64,000 nucleotides of DNA from Bacteroidota bacterium (GTDB taxonomy: Bacteria; Bacteroidota; Bacteroidia; Bacteroidales; Lentimicrobiaceae), in contig JAEYSM010000043.1 in assembly GCA_023434665.1 (NCBI GenBank), forward strand, positions 62,001 through 126,000, written 5' to 3'. The translations under genes were made by a program, and so were the position numbers. Position 1 is the first letter of the stretch; every line of letters begins with the position of its first letter. Shown here piece after piece: positions 51,583 through 61,182 of the stretch. The notes below the pieces were generated by a model. It saw only the letters and a list, made by a program, of their open reading frames with translations. It searched no databases and had not been told where the DNA came from.

Positions 51583-53055
51583 TTAAGAGACCAATGCTTT
51601 TACAGGGATATTCCTGAGTGTCTCAACCAGATAAATCCAGAATTTATCTATTGATGGTATGTTCACTCTTTCGTCGGGTGAGTGAGGTGAACGAATGGTC
51701 GGACCGAATGATATCATATCCCAGTTTGGATAAACAGCACCCAGTAGACCACATTCCAGACCTGCATGAATGGCCTTTATTTCGGGCACTTTCCCGAATC
51801 TGTTGTTGTAAACATGCTGCATCGTCTTTAGAATAGGTGAATCCGGATTTGGCTTCCAACCTGGATATTCACCTTCAAACACCACTTCTGCACCGGCAAG
51901 TTCAAAGATGCTGCCCATCATTACAGAAAGATCCTTCTTTGCTGAATTTACAGAGCTTCTGAGCAGACACTTAACCACTACTTCATTGTCGGTTGTGTTT
52001 ACAATTGAAAGATTTGTGGAGGTTTCTACCAGACCTGCCATGGCATCACTCATCCGGATTACACCATTAGGGCATCCGTAAACTGCTCTCAACATGCGGT
52101 TTTGAGTATCGGTATCCATTACATACGCAGGCATTGAGGTTTCAGTTACAGTTATCTGAAGATCGGGTTCTGCAATAGAAAGCTCGTCCTTAATTTTATT
52201 GGTAAGTTTATCAATACATTCAATGAACTTTCCTTTTTCATCAGCCGGGATGGTAACAATAGCATGGCCTTCACGAGGAATGGCATTGCGCATGTTGCCT
52301 GCATCAAATGAGGTAAGTTTGAGATTATGATGTGTAACGCCATGCCAAACGAGGCGGGTTAATATCTTGCATGAATTGCCTTTTCCAAGGATGATATCCA
52401 TTCCTGAATGGCCGCCTTTTAATCCTGTGATGTTGATTTTTAGTGCAGTATGATTTGAATCGGGATTCTGCTTTTTGAATCGGAAGGTAAAAGTGCCATC
52501 AATTCCGCCGGCGCAACCAAAATACAGTTCACCTTCATCTTCAGAATCGAGATTGATAAGGATTTCACCATTTAAAAGGCCTGGCTTTAGCTCCTGAGCA
52601 CCAGTCATACCTGTCTCCTCATCGATGGTAAAGAGTGCTTCTATTGGTCCGTGTTCCAAATCTTTAGCTTCAAGAACGGACATGATTGCAGCAACTCCGA
52701 TACCGTTATCAGCACCTAAGGTCGTGCCGTTAGCTTTAACCCACTCGCCATCAATAACAGTTTCAATGGGATCTTTTTCGAAGTCATGAACCTTATCGTT
52801 GTTCTTTTGTGGAACCATGTCGAGGTGAGATTGCAGAATAACACCTTTTCTGTTCTCGTAACCGGGTGTAGCAGGTTTTTTTATAATCACATTACCAACA
52901 TGATCAACTATTGTCTCAAGTCCGAGTTTTTCACCAAAATTCTTCATGAATTCTATGATTCTTTCTTCTTTCTTGGATGGTCTTGGAATTTGTGTGAGGC
53001 TATGGAAATTTCTCCAGATAGCTTCGGGTTTAAGGTTTAAAATCTGATTACTCAT
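51583..53055 (-). CDS. pepD: Aminoacyl-histidine dipeptidase (M20)
   Basis: Cytoplasmic zinc dipeptidase with broad specificity. Blocks: PRPSKKEERIIEFMKNFGEKLGL near 24, LQSHLDMVPQK near 75 (metal His and Asp), TTLGADNGIGVAAIMSVLEA near 115, ALFTIDEETGMTGAQEL near 140 (catalytic Glu and metal Glu), LNLDSEDEGELYFGCAGG near 172, and the C-terminal IHAGLECGLLGAVYPNWDMISFGPTIRSPHSPDERVNIPS near 430-470. Length typical of PepD. Confidence 0.95.
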   Translation of the reverse strand: MSNQILNLKPEAIWRNFHSLTQIPRPSKKEERIIEFMKNFGEKLGLETIVDHVGNVIIKKPATPGYENRKGVILQSHLDMVPQKNNDKVHDFEKDPIETVIDGEWVKANGTTLGADNGIGVAAIMSVLEAKDLEHGPIEALFTIDEETGMTGAQELKPGLLNGEILINLDSEDEGELYFGCAGGIDGTFTFRFKKQNPDSNHTALKINITGLKGGHSGMDIILGKGNSCKILTRLVWHGVTHHNLKLTSFDAGNMRNAIPREGHAIVTIPADEKGKFIECIDKLTNKIKDELSIAEPDLQITVTETSMPAYVMDTDTQNRMLRAVYGCPNGVIRMSDAMAGLVETSTNLSIVNTTDNEVVVKCLLRSSVNSAKKDLSVMMGSIFELAGAEVVFEGEYPGWKPNPDSPILKTMQHVYNNRFGKVPEIKAIHAGLECGLLGAVYPNWDMISFGPTIRSPHSPDERVNIPSIDKFWIYLVETLRNIPVKALVS

Positions 53056-53141
53056 AGTAGTTATATTTTAATGAAGTGAGTTTTCCGTTTTAGGAGGTCT
53101 AAAAATACAAAAAAAAGAAGTGGTTACGCTGACATATTTTC

Positions 53142-53762
53142 TTAAAACCAAAGATGGATAAGATATTTGGTTTCGAAGAAAGGTTCCTTGAAATAGGTGC
53201 TAAGAGGATATACCATATGCTTTGCTCCAGTCATGCTGATTTCATCTCTAACATCTCCTCCCTTCAAATAAAGGATGCCATTATGGAGGGGGTTGATTGA
53301 TCTTTTGGTGATATTTTTCTTCGTCATGGCTGTAAATTCCGGCAATGCCGTCACTGCACGACTCAAAACGAAGTCATATTTAAAGGTTATTTCTTCAATC
53401 CTGCTTTGGGTCGCTGTAACATTCTTCAGGTCAAGTGCTTTGCTGACTTCATTAACCACCTTTATTTTCTTTCCGATTGAATCGACAAGGTGGAAATCAG
53501 TTTCGGGGAACATGATTGCCAGTGGTATTCCCGGGAATCCTCCTCCGGTACCAACGTCAATCACTGATGTGCCCGGAGCAAATTTTATGACTTTGGCTAT
53601 TGCCAATGAATGGAGTATGTGGTGGAGGTACAGGTTGTCGATATCCTTCCTTGAAATTACATTTATGGCATTGTTCCATTCACGGTACAGGCTGTCAAGA
53701 AAGGCAAATCTTTCCAATTGTTCGTTGTTTAACTCCGCGAAGTATTTTTTTATCAGATCCAT
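53142..53762 (-). CDS. rsmG: 16S rRNA (guanine527-N7)-methyltransferase
   Basis: SAM-dependent methyltransferase. Family blocks: EWNNAINVISRKDIDNLYLHHILHSLAIAKVIKFAPGTSVIDVGTGGGFPGIPLAIMFPETDFHLVDSIGKKIKVVNEV, including the SAM motif VIDVGTGGGFPGIPLA near 68-83, and FVLSRAVTALPEF near 130. 206 residues is normal. No gidA neighbour here. Confidence 0.96.
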   Translation of the reverse strand: MDLIKKYFAELNNEQLERFAFLDSLYREWNNAINVISRKDIDNLYLHHILHSLAIAKVIKFAPGTSVIDVGTGGGFPGIPLAIMFPETDFHLVDSIGKKIKVVNEVSKALDLKNVTATQSRIEEITFKYDFVLSRAVTALPEFTAMTKKNITKRSINPLHNGILYLKGGDVRDEISMTGAKHMVYPLSTYFKEPFFETKYLIHLWF

Positions 53763-53876
53763 TATTAAATTTTTATCAACAAGCTTTATTCACTTTCATT
53801 CCTAACCCTCAAACCAAAAGACGGAATGGTTCCTCTTAACGAAAGAAATTGTTAACAAAGACAAACGGAACATTCC

Positions 53877-55256
53877 TCATTTGATCTTATATGGCAGTAT
53901 TACAATAATTTCAGTTCCCGAATCGAGAACCGAATTAATTTTAATTTCTCCCTTATGAAGTTTAACAATCTTTGAAATTAAAGATAATCCCACTCCATGC
54001 CCCTTCCTGTTATGGGCATTTCCAGCTCTGTAGAATGGTTCAAAAATAAGGGGAATTTCTTCAGCTGCAATGCCTATTCCTTCATCTTTTACCTTTATGA
54101 TAACTTGATCCGGTTGGTAATCAAGGATGACAGAAACAGGCTTGTTTTCTGAAAATTTTGCAGCATTGTCAATGAGGTTTATTAAGATAAGCCTTAATAG
54201 GTTTTCGTTTCCTTCGAGTGTTAATTCATGGTCATCGTCATTTGTATTATCCAGAATATCAATCCTGATTTCGAGTGATGGGTGTTTGACAGAGAATTCC
54301 GACTGTGTCTGAATGAGTAATTCATCGAGTCTCACCTTACCCACTTTCATTGTGCTGATATCTTGTTCTGAACGTGCAATCTCGAGCAGATTATTTGAAA
54401 GACTTGTCAAACTTTTAGCTTCTTCGAGCACTGATGTCAGTACCTCCTTATATTCTTCCATTGGCCGATCCTTCATCAGCACCACTTCAATCTGACTTGT
54501 CATGGATGCCAGTGGAGTCCTGAGCTCATGCGAAGCATTTGAAACAAAACTTTTCTGCGACATAAAAGCTTTTTGAATTCTACTGAGCATTTTATTGAAT
54601 GTAATGGCAAGCTGAGCAATCTCGTCGTTGCCATTCCCTTCATTTACACGATGTTCCAGATTGCCGGCATCAATAGTTGCAACTTCCTGGATTACCTTTT
54701 TCATTGGTTTTAATGCTTGCTGTGAGAAAAACCGACCTATGATAAGAATGATAATAATTGAGACTAAATAACCTACTGTCAGCACCCAAAATAAATTCTT
54801 TAGCTTAGTCATTCCATAGATATCGATAGCAGAAGAAACTACAACGAATCTCCGGAAGTCGTTACTGTAAAGCATACCATAAGCTTCTCTCGGTCCTTGC
54901 CTGAAGCTGTATTCACCTGCATTCCTGATCTTAGATAAAAGTTCTTCATCGATAAGAATATTCGACGAGTCGCTTGATGAGTAAATTTTACTTTTCTTAA
55001 AGTAATCAAATACCACCACTTCATCACCTATCAGAAAACTGTAGTTAGTACTGTCGATGATCCTTAACAATTCATTGTCAATCTCTTTTACATCAATCAG
55101 CAATTTGGCAGTGTTGACGCCCATTTCCTTAAGCCGCTGGTTGAATTCCTGTTTTCTGTAATTCGCCGAAAGGATGTAAATGGTTATACAGAAGCCCAGT
55201 AACAAGCCGCCTACAAGAATCGCAAACCGAAGAGTTAACTTATTTCTGATCTGCAT
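53877..55256 (-). CDS. Sensor histidine kinase
   Basis: Two transmembrane helices (about 10-30 and 150-175) flank a periplasmic sensor of about 120 residues. HAMP at about 175-230, HisKA with the phosphorylated H243 in SHELRTPL, HATPase_c with N box NLIDNAAKF near 370, G1 VKDEGIGI near 395 and G2 KGHGVGLSLI near 425. The sensor domain has no family I recognise. Pairs with the response regulator, which it overlaps by 17 bp. The signal is unknown. Confidence 0.93.
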   Translation of the reverse strand: MQIRNKLTLRFAILVGGLLLGFCITIYILSANYRKQEFNQRLKEMGVNTAKLLIDVKEIDNELLRIIDSTNYSFLIGDEVVVFDYFKKSKIYSSSDSSNILIDEELLSKIRNAGEYSFRQGPREAYGMLYSNDFRRFVVVSSAIDIYGMTKLKNLFWVLTVGYLVSIIIILIIGRFFSQQALKPMKKVIQEVATIDAGNLEHRVNEGNGNDEIAQLAITFNKMLSRIQKAFMSQKSFVSNASHELRTPLASMTSQIEVVLMKDRPMEEYKEVLTSVLEEAKSLTSLSNNLLEIARSEQDISTMKVGKVRLDELLIQTQSEFSVKHPSLEIRIDILDNTNDDDHELTLEGNENLLRLILINLIDNAAKFSENKPVSVILDYQPDQVIIKVKDEGIGIAAEEIPLIFEPFYRAGNAHNRKGHGVGLSLISKIVKLHKGEIKINSVLDSGTEIIVILPYKIK

Positions 55257-55947
55257 TACCCGGCATTTCTTTTAACACGTATCCCATACCAATCTGGGTA
55301 TGGATTAACTTGACAGGGAAATTTTTATCTATTTTCTTACGAAGGAAATTTACATAGACTTCAATTACATTAGTGCCGGTATCGAAATTGATGTTCCAGA
55401 TCTTATCAGCAATATCAGCTTTTGATATAACTTTACCGGTGTTTCTGACCAGATATTCGAGTAGTGAGAATTCTTTGGCAGTCAGATCGATATACTTGTC
55501 TCCACGTTTTACAGTCTTGCTTTCAGTATCCATTTCAAGATCGGCTACTCTTAAAACAGTTTCTCTTTTCTTAGTGGATGGCATTCTTTTTAGCAATGCC
55601 TTGGATCTTGCCAGCAATTCCCTGAACTCGAATGGTTTTACTATATAATCATCAGCTCCCTTGTCGAATCCTAATAGTTTATCTTCCGTACTACCCAGCG
55701 CGGTAAGCATAATAATAGGTACTTGGGGGTCTTTTTTCCTGATCTCGGTACATAACTCATAGCCATTAAGCAACGGTAGATTTATATCGAGAATTATCAG
55801 GTCGTAATCATTAGTATCAGCGAGTCGTTTTCCGATGAATCCATCGTAAGCCACATCGGTTGTAAATCCGTTTTCTTCCAGTCCTTTACTAATGGAATCT
55901 GCCATTTTTACATGGTCTTCAACGATTAATATTTTGGGTTCAGGCAT
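55240..55947 (-). CDS. OmpR/PhoB-family response regulator
   Basis: Receiver domain (1-120) with acidic pocket ED at 10-11, phospho-acceptor D54 in ILDINLP and K near 104 in KPFEFRELL. Winged-helix DNA-binding domain (about 130-225: LTAKEFSLLEYLVRNTGKVISKADIADKIWNINFDTGTNVIEVYVNFLRKKID, then IHTQIGMGYVL). Controls transcription of unknown targets on phosphorylation by the adjacent kinase. Overlaps it by 17 bp. Confidence 0.95.
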   Translation of the reverse strand: MPEPKILIVEDHVKMADSISKGLEENGFTTDVAYDGFIGKRLADTNDYDLIILDINLPLLNGYELCTEIRKKDPQVPIIMLTALGSTEDKLLGFDKGADDYIVKPFEFRELLARSKALLKRMPSTKKRETVLRVADLEMDTESKTVKRGDKYIDLTAKEFSLLEYLVRNTGKVISKADIADKIWNINFDTGTNVIEVYVNFLRKKIDKNFPVKLIHTQIGMGYVLKEMPGNADQK

Positions 55948-56034
55948 AATACGTTGATAGTGCTGGTTTTTTTCACTAAATTAAACAATTTGAACATACT
56001 CCGGCTTTTATGTAATTCATTATTTTTGGTTATT

Positions 56035-56042
56035 TATCTTTG
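56035..56042 (+). promoter_or_regulatory. Promoter -7 box of the glucosaminidase gene
   Basis: TATCTTTG fits TAnnTTTG, 23 nt before the ATG. Confidence 0.55.
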
Positions 56043-56065
56043 CACTGCAACATTTACCAATTTCA

Positions 56066-57046
56066 ATGAATAAAAATTTTCTCTTAACCCTTGTTTTACC
56101 GATCATTATATTCGGTAGTTCTTCATTTGCTCAAAAAACTGAAAAGCGAATAAGTTATCAGGAATACATCGGATTATACAAAGATATTGCTATTAAAAAG
56201 ATGCATGAGTTTGGTATTCCGGCAAGTATAACGCTTGCCCAGGGGCTACTCGAATCGGGCAGTGGAAACTCAGCATTATGCAAGGATGCCAATAATCATT
56301 TTGGCATTAAATGTCATAAAGAATGGACTGGTATGACTTACATCATGGATGATGATGAAAAAGGGGAGTGTTTCAGAAAATATGCTTCTCCGGAGGAATC
56401 GTTCAACGACCACTCACTTTTTCTTACAACCCGTCCCAGGTATTCTATGCTTTTCTCGCTTGATATAAAAGATTATAAAGGATGGGCTTATGGCTTGAAA
56501 TCCGCAGGTTACGCTACCAATCCCAGGTATGCTGAAATGCTGATCAAGATTATTGAGGAAAATCAGTTATTTCTGTACGATAGTGGAGCAATGCCCGATG
56601 CATTGTTAGCTGATAAGGATAATGTGTCACCAATTGATGTTTCCACCAACGCACCGGTCAAAGATTATTCCCAAAGGAATTTCAGGTATGTAGAAATTAC
56701 ATTTGGTAACAGAGGAATTTACGAGAATAACGGTGTCAGGCTGATATATGCCAGGGAAGGGGATACCCCTGAAAGAATTGCTGATGATGTAGGTGTTCAC
56801 ACTTTCCAGATTCTTAGATACAATGAACTTGGAAAGGATGAAAAGCTGGTTCCGGGATCTATAATTTATATTGAACCAAAAAAGAAAAAGTCCTCCCAAG
56901 AGTTCCATATGGTGGCCCAAGGGGAGACTATGAGAGAGATTTCACAGTTATATGCCGTAAGATTGAAATCACTTTATAAATATAATAAAATGTCGGAAGG
57001 GCATGAGCCTGAACCGGGCAAAAAGCTTATGCTGAAAAAAAGTTAG
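56066..57046 (+). CDS. Secreted peptidoglycan N-acetylglucosaminidase (GH73) with LysM repeats
   Basis: Signal peptide MNKNFLLTLVLPIIIFGSSSFAQ. The GH73 domain (about 30-170) has the catalytic region LAQGLLESGSGNSALCKDANNHFGIKCH (the Glu of LLESG) and a later FRKYASPEESFNDHSLFL. Two LysM-like repeats (about 228-270 and 280-325: HMVAQGETMREISQLYAVRLKSLYKYNKM) bind glycan. Probably cleaves peptidoglycan during growth or division. Flanked by a bidirectional terminator. Confidence 0.94.
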   Translation: MNKNFLLTLVLPIIIFGSSSFAQKTEKRISYQEYIGLYKDIAIKKMHEFGIPASITLAQGLLESGSGNSALCKDANNHFGIKCHKEWTGMTYIMDDDEKGECFRKYASPEESFNDHSLFLTTRPRYSMLFSLDIKDYKGWAYGLKSAGYATNPRYAEMLIKIIEENQLFLYDSGAMPDALLADKDNVSPIDVSTNAPVKDYSQRNFRYVEITFGNRGIYENNGVRLIYAREGDTPERIADDVGVHTFQILRYNELGKDEKLVPGSIIYIEPKKKKSSQEFHMVAQGETMREISQLYAVRLKSLYKYNKMSEGHEPEPGKKLMLKKS

Positions 57047-57180
57047 AAAAATTGCTATTTAATGAGTTACATTTTTGAATTTCAGTGATATATTAATAGA
57101 ACAATAGCACAGTCGTTTCTTATTTTCGCATAGAAATGAAAGTGTTTTTTCGTTGATTGATTAGGTTGAACATTGGTAGT

Positions 57181-57208
57181 AAAAAGGCACCCCACAGGTG
57201 CCTTTTTA
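57181..57208. terminator. Bidirectional intrinsic terminator
   Basis: Perfect 11-bp stem AAAAAGGCACC / GGTGCCTTTTT (57181-57191 with 57197-57207), T-rich on both strands. Between the glucosaminidase gene and the convergent 903-residue protein gene. Confidence 0.85.
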
Positions 57209-57295
57209 TTTTAAAGACCAGTAGATTACCGCATGCTAAAGGACTCTGAGATCGTGAGAGTAGTTATTAGTGAGTAAAACGCTGTCTGGTTTTGT

Positions 57296-60007
57296 CTACA
57301 TTTTCTCGAGAGGCGTTAGAATAAGCTTGCCTTTATGCGTTGTAACCAGAAGTTCTTTAAGGCTTCCGCCAGGATTAAATATTACAGGATCAGTTTCAGA
57401 TAGAATGCTCTTTTTAAGAATTTTACCTGAGTTGCTGAACCCAACAATCTCCTTTGACTTGGTATTTCTCGAAAAGATCCACAAATTTCGGGGTGAAGAG
57501 AAATATACCTCAGGATTGCTAAGTGATCCATTCTTATATAACTGCCTTGTAAGAACCTCTTTCATTCTGTCGAAAACCACTACTTCTTTTGAATCGGCAA
57601 AGAGAAAATCCATAGATCCGTCATTATTAAAATCCGTGTAATGAAACCAGGGCTGTTGGTTAAAATGGTGGAATGTACTCTTGCTGATAGTCCCTTTTTC
57701 GTTTATGTAAACGAGCTCTCCGTTCTTAGAAATTGATATAAAGAGACCTTTGCTATTCGTTTTATTTTCGAATACAGGTGCTGTTGCTGATAGGTTAAGT
57801 TTTTCATTGATTTTAATTCTTTCACGCCCTCTTCTATCGAATATTTTCAGGTCTACATCGTTTTTGTACACAAGAAAATCTCTTCCCGATGTCCTGAAAA
57901 ACTGAACAGTCCCTTTCCCTTCCACTTTAGGTTTTTGCCAGTCGGGCAATTCTGTTCCCTGAAGGGTTATGTTATATAACCGACTGTCTTTTCCCACGTA
58001 TAATAGGCGGTAATCCTTTCTTCTGTCATAGTCGAAAATTGCTATGTTCCCTGCTGCACCACCCGGCAATTTGATTGGTGAACCTTTAATTTCTTTGCCC
58101 TGGGCATTGATGATATGGAGTTTATCGGATGTTGGCAACAGATAGCAAATTCTGCCATTTTTGTTATAATCGGCTACAAGAATCTGAGGGAGTACTTTTC
58201 CCGACGCCTTGAACGACCATAGTGCTTTACCTGCATGGTCATACATTGTAAGGGTGTTATTCCGCGAAATCAAAGCAATACGCTTGTTTTTGCCAGTTTC
58301 ATCTGAGACAATAACCGGCTTATAATTGTCGCCGGTAATAGCAATTTCACTTGTTTCCTTTTCCAGGACACGGGGTGATTTTTGAGTTTCTTTCTCAGTC
58401 TTTGCAACTGTATCAGTTTCCGGTTTAATATTACTATCGCTCAATACATTGGCTGGAGCAGCCTGAGCTAATTGAGAGTATGAATTACCGGGTTGGGGAA
58501 CCATCCATACATGGGTATATTGAAGATCAGCACCCCCACTATACTGAATTCCAATGGTTTTGTTCTTACTTAAAAAGGAAACCCAGGCAGAAGAGGCATT
58601 TTTATTATTCTTCAATAACCATGACTTAACTGCTTCAGGTTTCAGAAAGATGAAAAGATTTGAATTCTTTCCGGCGAATTCTTCGGCAGTAGCGATCAAA
58701 CTATTTTTCGACGTTTGCTGGTTGGAGTAAGCTGATAAAAGCTGTTGATCAGGCGACAGTGCAAAAAAACCATTCACAAAGGAGTAATAAACAGGTTGAG
58801 TAATTCTGAAAGCCTTACCGAAAATCCTTTCGGCGAAAGCTCTGTACTTCATCGTGCCTGTTGAATCGTTTGTTGGTTGAATAAAGGATTGAAGGCATGA
58901 AGCTGCCACAGCAGAGTTGCGCGATTCGATAAGGATAAGAATCTGACTCTTATCGCCTTTGAAATAATTCGTAGTTAGTATATAGCTGACTGAATTACCG
59001 AGCCAGGGATACAGATGTTCATCGAGGTCGAATAACTGACTTGCTGTTTGTCCCGTAGCGGCATCATAATCTTTAAAATGCAGGGTATCGGTGCCAGAGA
59101 TACCGGATATATAGTCTTCAGGGTGACTTAGAATTATAGAAAAACCAAGTGCAGTATTTTCAGGATAACCATTGCCAGGCTTGTATTCAACCGGCTGTTG
59201 GTTATCAAATAAGGTGGAGGCTGAACTTAAAGTAAAACCATCAAGCAGGAGTTCTCCTTTACGAACGTTTACATCGAGTGAAGTCCATTTGTCAAATGGT
59301 GTATTTTTGAGTGATTCAGCTTTTGTCTTGGTTAAAAAGGAAGCAAAAACCTGATTATTGATTAGTATGTTGGCTTCCACTCTTTTACCACCTGTTTCCA
59401 GCAGTTTCATAAAATGAGGGTCAGTAACAAGTGTAGAATCGCTGGTAATATTGTTATAGGAATTTGTAATTGACAGACTGTCGTTACTTATCGTGAAAAT
59501 TCCCTGCTTAACGTAATACCACAATTGACCATCCTGGCCTGATATTTTATACAAATTGCTATTAGCTTTGGCTACCAGATACTTATTATCAATAAACTCT
59601 GTAATATAGCCTGTGACTCTTTTCTGGCTTGTTTTGCCGACAGAAGTGCTTATTAGCCATCCGGTCCCATTGTTTTCATTTTGTGTCCATGCAAAGAACA
59701 CATCATTGGATTTGAGAATATTATAAAGTTTCAGGCTATTGAGTTCAATAGAATCAAGCAACATCTCAATGGATCGATACTCCGTATTGCCGGCAAAAAG
59801 CTCGAGTGCAGACGATTGACTGATAGCATCGAACATGGAGAATACTGATCCGGTCTTAACAATAACTGCAGAATTCACCGGCAGGGCTTTAACTACCGGA
59901 GACACTGGTTCTTTAATAAACAGGTACCACGATCTGACAGCGGAGCCAATGAAAACAAGAATCACAATCAATATTACAGTAATAATAATATAGCGGATGT
60001 TTTTCAT
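57296..60007 (-). CDS. Large periplasmic protein: DUF3352-like N-half and beta-propeller C-half
   Basis: 903 residues. One N-terminal transmembrane anchor (about 5-28). Residues about 40-530 are a beta-rich region of the DUF3352 kind, with repeated hydrophobic blocks such as FFAWTQNENNGTGWLIST and ANILINNQVFASFL. After a Thr/Glu/Ser-rich linker (about 535-565), residues about 570-900 contain PQQ/FG-GAP-like blades with FNNDGSMDFLFAD, YNKNGRICYLL and FDYDRRKDYRLLYVG, typical of a beta-propeller. Function unknown. No catalytic motif seen. Confidence 0.75.
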   Translation of the reverse strand: MKNIRYIIITVILIVILVFIGSAVRSWYLFIKEPVSPVVKALPVNSAVIVKTGSVFSMFDAISQSSALELFAGNTEYRSIEMLLDSIELNSLKLYNILKSNDVFFAWTQNENNGTGWLISTSVGKTSQKRVTGYITEFIDNKYLVAKANSNLYKISGQDGQLWYYVKQGIFTISNDSLSITNSYNNITSDSTLVTDPHFMKLLETGGKRVEANILINNQVFASFLTKTKAESLKNTPFDKWTSLDVNVRKGELLLDGFTLSSASTLFDNQQPVEYKPGNGYPENTALGFSIILSHPEDYISGISGTDTLHFKDYDAATGQTASQLFDLDEHLYPWLGNSVSYILTTNYFKGDKSQILILIESRNSAVAASCLQSFIQPTNDSTGTMKYRAFAERIFGKAFRITQPVYYSFVNGFFALSPDQQLLSAYSNQQTSKNSLIATAEEFAGKNSNLFIFLKPEAVKSWLLKNNKNASSAWVSFLSKNKTIGIQYSGGADLQYTHVWMVPQPGNSYSQLAQAAPANVLSDSNIKPETDTVAKTEKETQKSPRVLEKETSEIAITGDNYKPVIVSDETGKNKRIALISRNNTLTMYDHAGKALWSFKASGKVLPQILVADYNKNGRICYLLPTSDKLHIINAQGKEIKGSPIKLPGGAAGNIAIFDYDRRKDYRLLYVGKDSRLYNITLQGTELPDWQKPKVEGKGTVQFFRTSGRDFLVYKNDVDLKIFDRRGRERIKINEKLNLSATAPVFENKTNSKGLFISISKNGELVYINEKGTISKSTFHHFNQQPWFHYTDFNNDGSMDFLFADSKEVVVFDRMKEVLTRQLYKNGSLSNPEVYFSSPRNLWIFSRNTKSKEIVGFSNSGKILKKSILSETDPVIFNPGGSLKELLVTTHKGKLILTPLEKM

Positions 60008-60158
60008 TAGCCTCCCTTTCCTATACCTCTGGTTTTTAACACCTAAGACTCACTGTTCTAAGCCTTTGGTCTGAATTTTGCAAAATCAGCTGTCTTTATA
60101 TCCATTTCTAACTGAGCGCAGTAGTGGATATTTTCCCGTAACTACTGATTTTGAGTTT

Positions 60159-60166
60159 CAAAGGTA
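60159..60166 (-). promoter_or_regulatory. Promoter -7 box of the 903-residue protein gene
   Basis: Minus-strand TACCTTTG fits TAnnTTTG. Leader about 145 nt. The 341-base gap 60008-60348 otherwise holds only this and the plus-strand box at 60292-60299. Confidence 0.45.
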
Positions 60167-60291
60167 AGATGTAATCTTTGGAAACCTACAGAACCAGGTG
60201 TTTACTAATGAACAATCGAATGTTAATAAAAGTATCCGGTATATTTCCCCTAAGATATATGCGGTTCTTGTGTCAATATAATAATTAGTCC

Positions 60292-60299
60292 TAACTTTG
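60292..60299 (+). promoter_or_regulatory. Promoter -7 box of the outer-membrane protein gene
   Basis: TAACTTTG fits TAnnTTTG. Predicted leader about 43 nt. Confidence 0.5.
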
Positions 60300-60348
60300 A
60301 ATAGTCAGATAGAAATTATGCAATCAATAACCACAAAATACTAGTATA

Positions 60349-61029
60349 ATGAAAACATTGAAAATTTTTGCAGTTTTATTTTTATCGGTATTACTGACCC
60401 CAGAGGCCTTTTCTCAAGTGAGATCTAATTTTCATATTGGCCCCTCTTTTCCTGTTGGAGAATTTGGTTCTGATGACATTGATGATAATGATGCATCCGG
60501 TGCCGGAGTAGGTATAACCGGAGGTTTACAATTCACATATCCGTTGTCAGATATCGGCTTGGGCCTCTTTGGAGGTATAGATTTTTCTTATAATGGTCTG
60601 TCAGGAGAATTTAAGGAGGATGTTTATGAGAATTATGAACTATTAGGCGTTGATGACGATGATATGGAGCTGTACAAATATATTAATGTGCCAATATCAG
60701 TCGGTTTGAATTATAACTATACAGCTGATGAAAAAATTGGCGTATTTGCAAATGCCGGATTAGTTTTAAACTTTCTCAAAGTAACAGATTTCGAATTCAT
60801 TATGCTCAATGAAACTATCACATCAGAATATGAATTGTCGACAAATCTCGGTTATAAAGTTGGAGCGGGCATTGTTTTTAATGAAAAGTTTACTGTTGCG
60901 ATCGACTACTACGGACTTGGAGAGCATAATGTTGATGGGGAAATTGAAATCCTCAATAATAAAGAGGACCTTGACGACCTCGAGATGGAAATAGATTTTG
61001 TTACTCTCACATTTGGTATAAGATTTTAA
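60349..61029 (+). CDS. Outer-membrane beta-barrel protein
   Basis: 226 residues with signal peptide MKTLKIFAVLFLSVLLTPEAFSQ. About eight amphipathic strands in the mature part (NFHIGPSFPVGEF, GVGITGGLQFTYPL, GLGLFGGIDFSYNG, NYNYTADEKIGVFANAGLVLNF), ending FVTLTFGIRF with the terminal Phe needed for assembly. Similar to the small outer-membrane barrel/PorT-like group, with an acidic loop. No specific function assignable. Confidence 0.85.
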   Translation: MKTLKIFAVLFLSVLLTPEAFSQVRSNFHIGPSFPVGEFGSDDIDDNDASGAGVGITGGLQFTYPLSDIGLGLFGGIDFSYNGLSGEFKEDVYENYELLGVDDDDMELYKYINVPISVGLNYNYTADEKIGVFANAGLVLNFLKVTDFEFIMLNETITSEYELSTNLGYKVGAGIVFNEKFTVAIDYYGLGEHNVDGEIEILNNKEDLDDLEMEIDFVTLTFGIRF

Positions 61030-61147
61030 TATCTGACAGACATACCTATAAGTATATAAGGAACTTAACAGAATGGATTTTAAATCAGGGCTCCATATAT
61101 AGTCCTGATTTTATTTGTAGTAGGTAATATCCTGTAAATATTTTGTT

Positions 61148-61155
61148 TAAATTTG
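61148..61155 (+). promoter_or_regulatory. Promoter -7 box that fixes the next start
   Basis: TAAATTTG matches TAnnTTTG. Transcription near 61162, which excludes the TTG at 61153 and points to the GTG at 61183. Confidence 0.5.
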
Positions 61156-61182
61156 AATCACTTTACAAAATACACCACCAGC

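Noticed and set aside
53275..53805. 176-residue plus-strand ORF antisense to rsmG
   Set aside because: rsmG has full family motifs; this frame has none and is a shadow.
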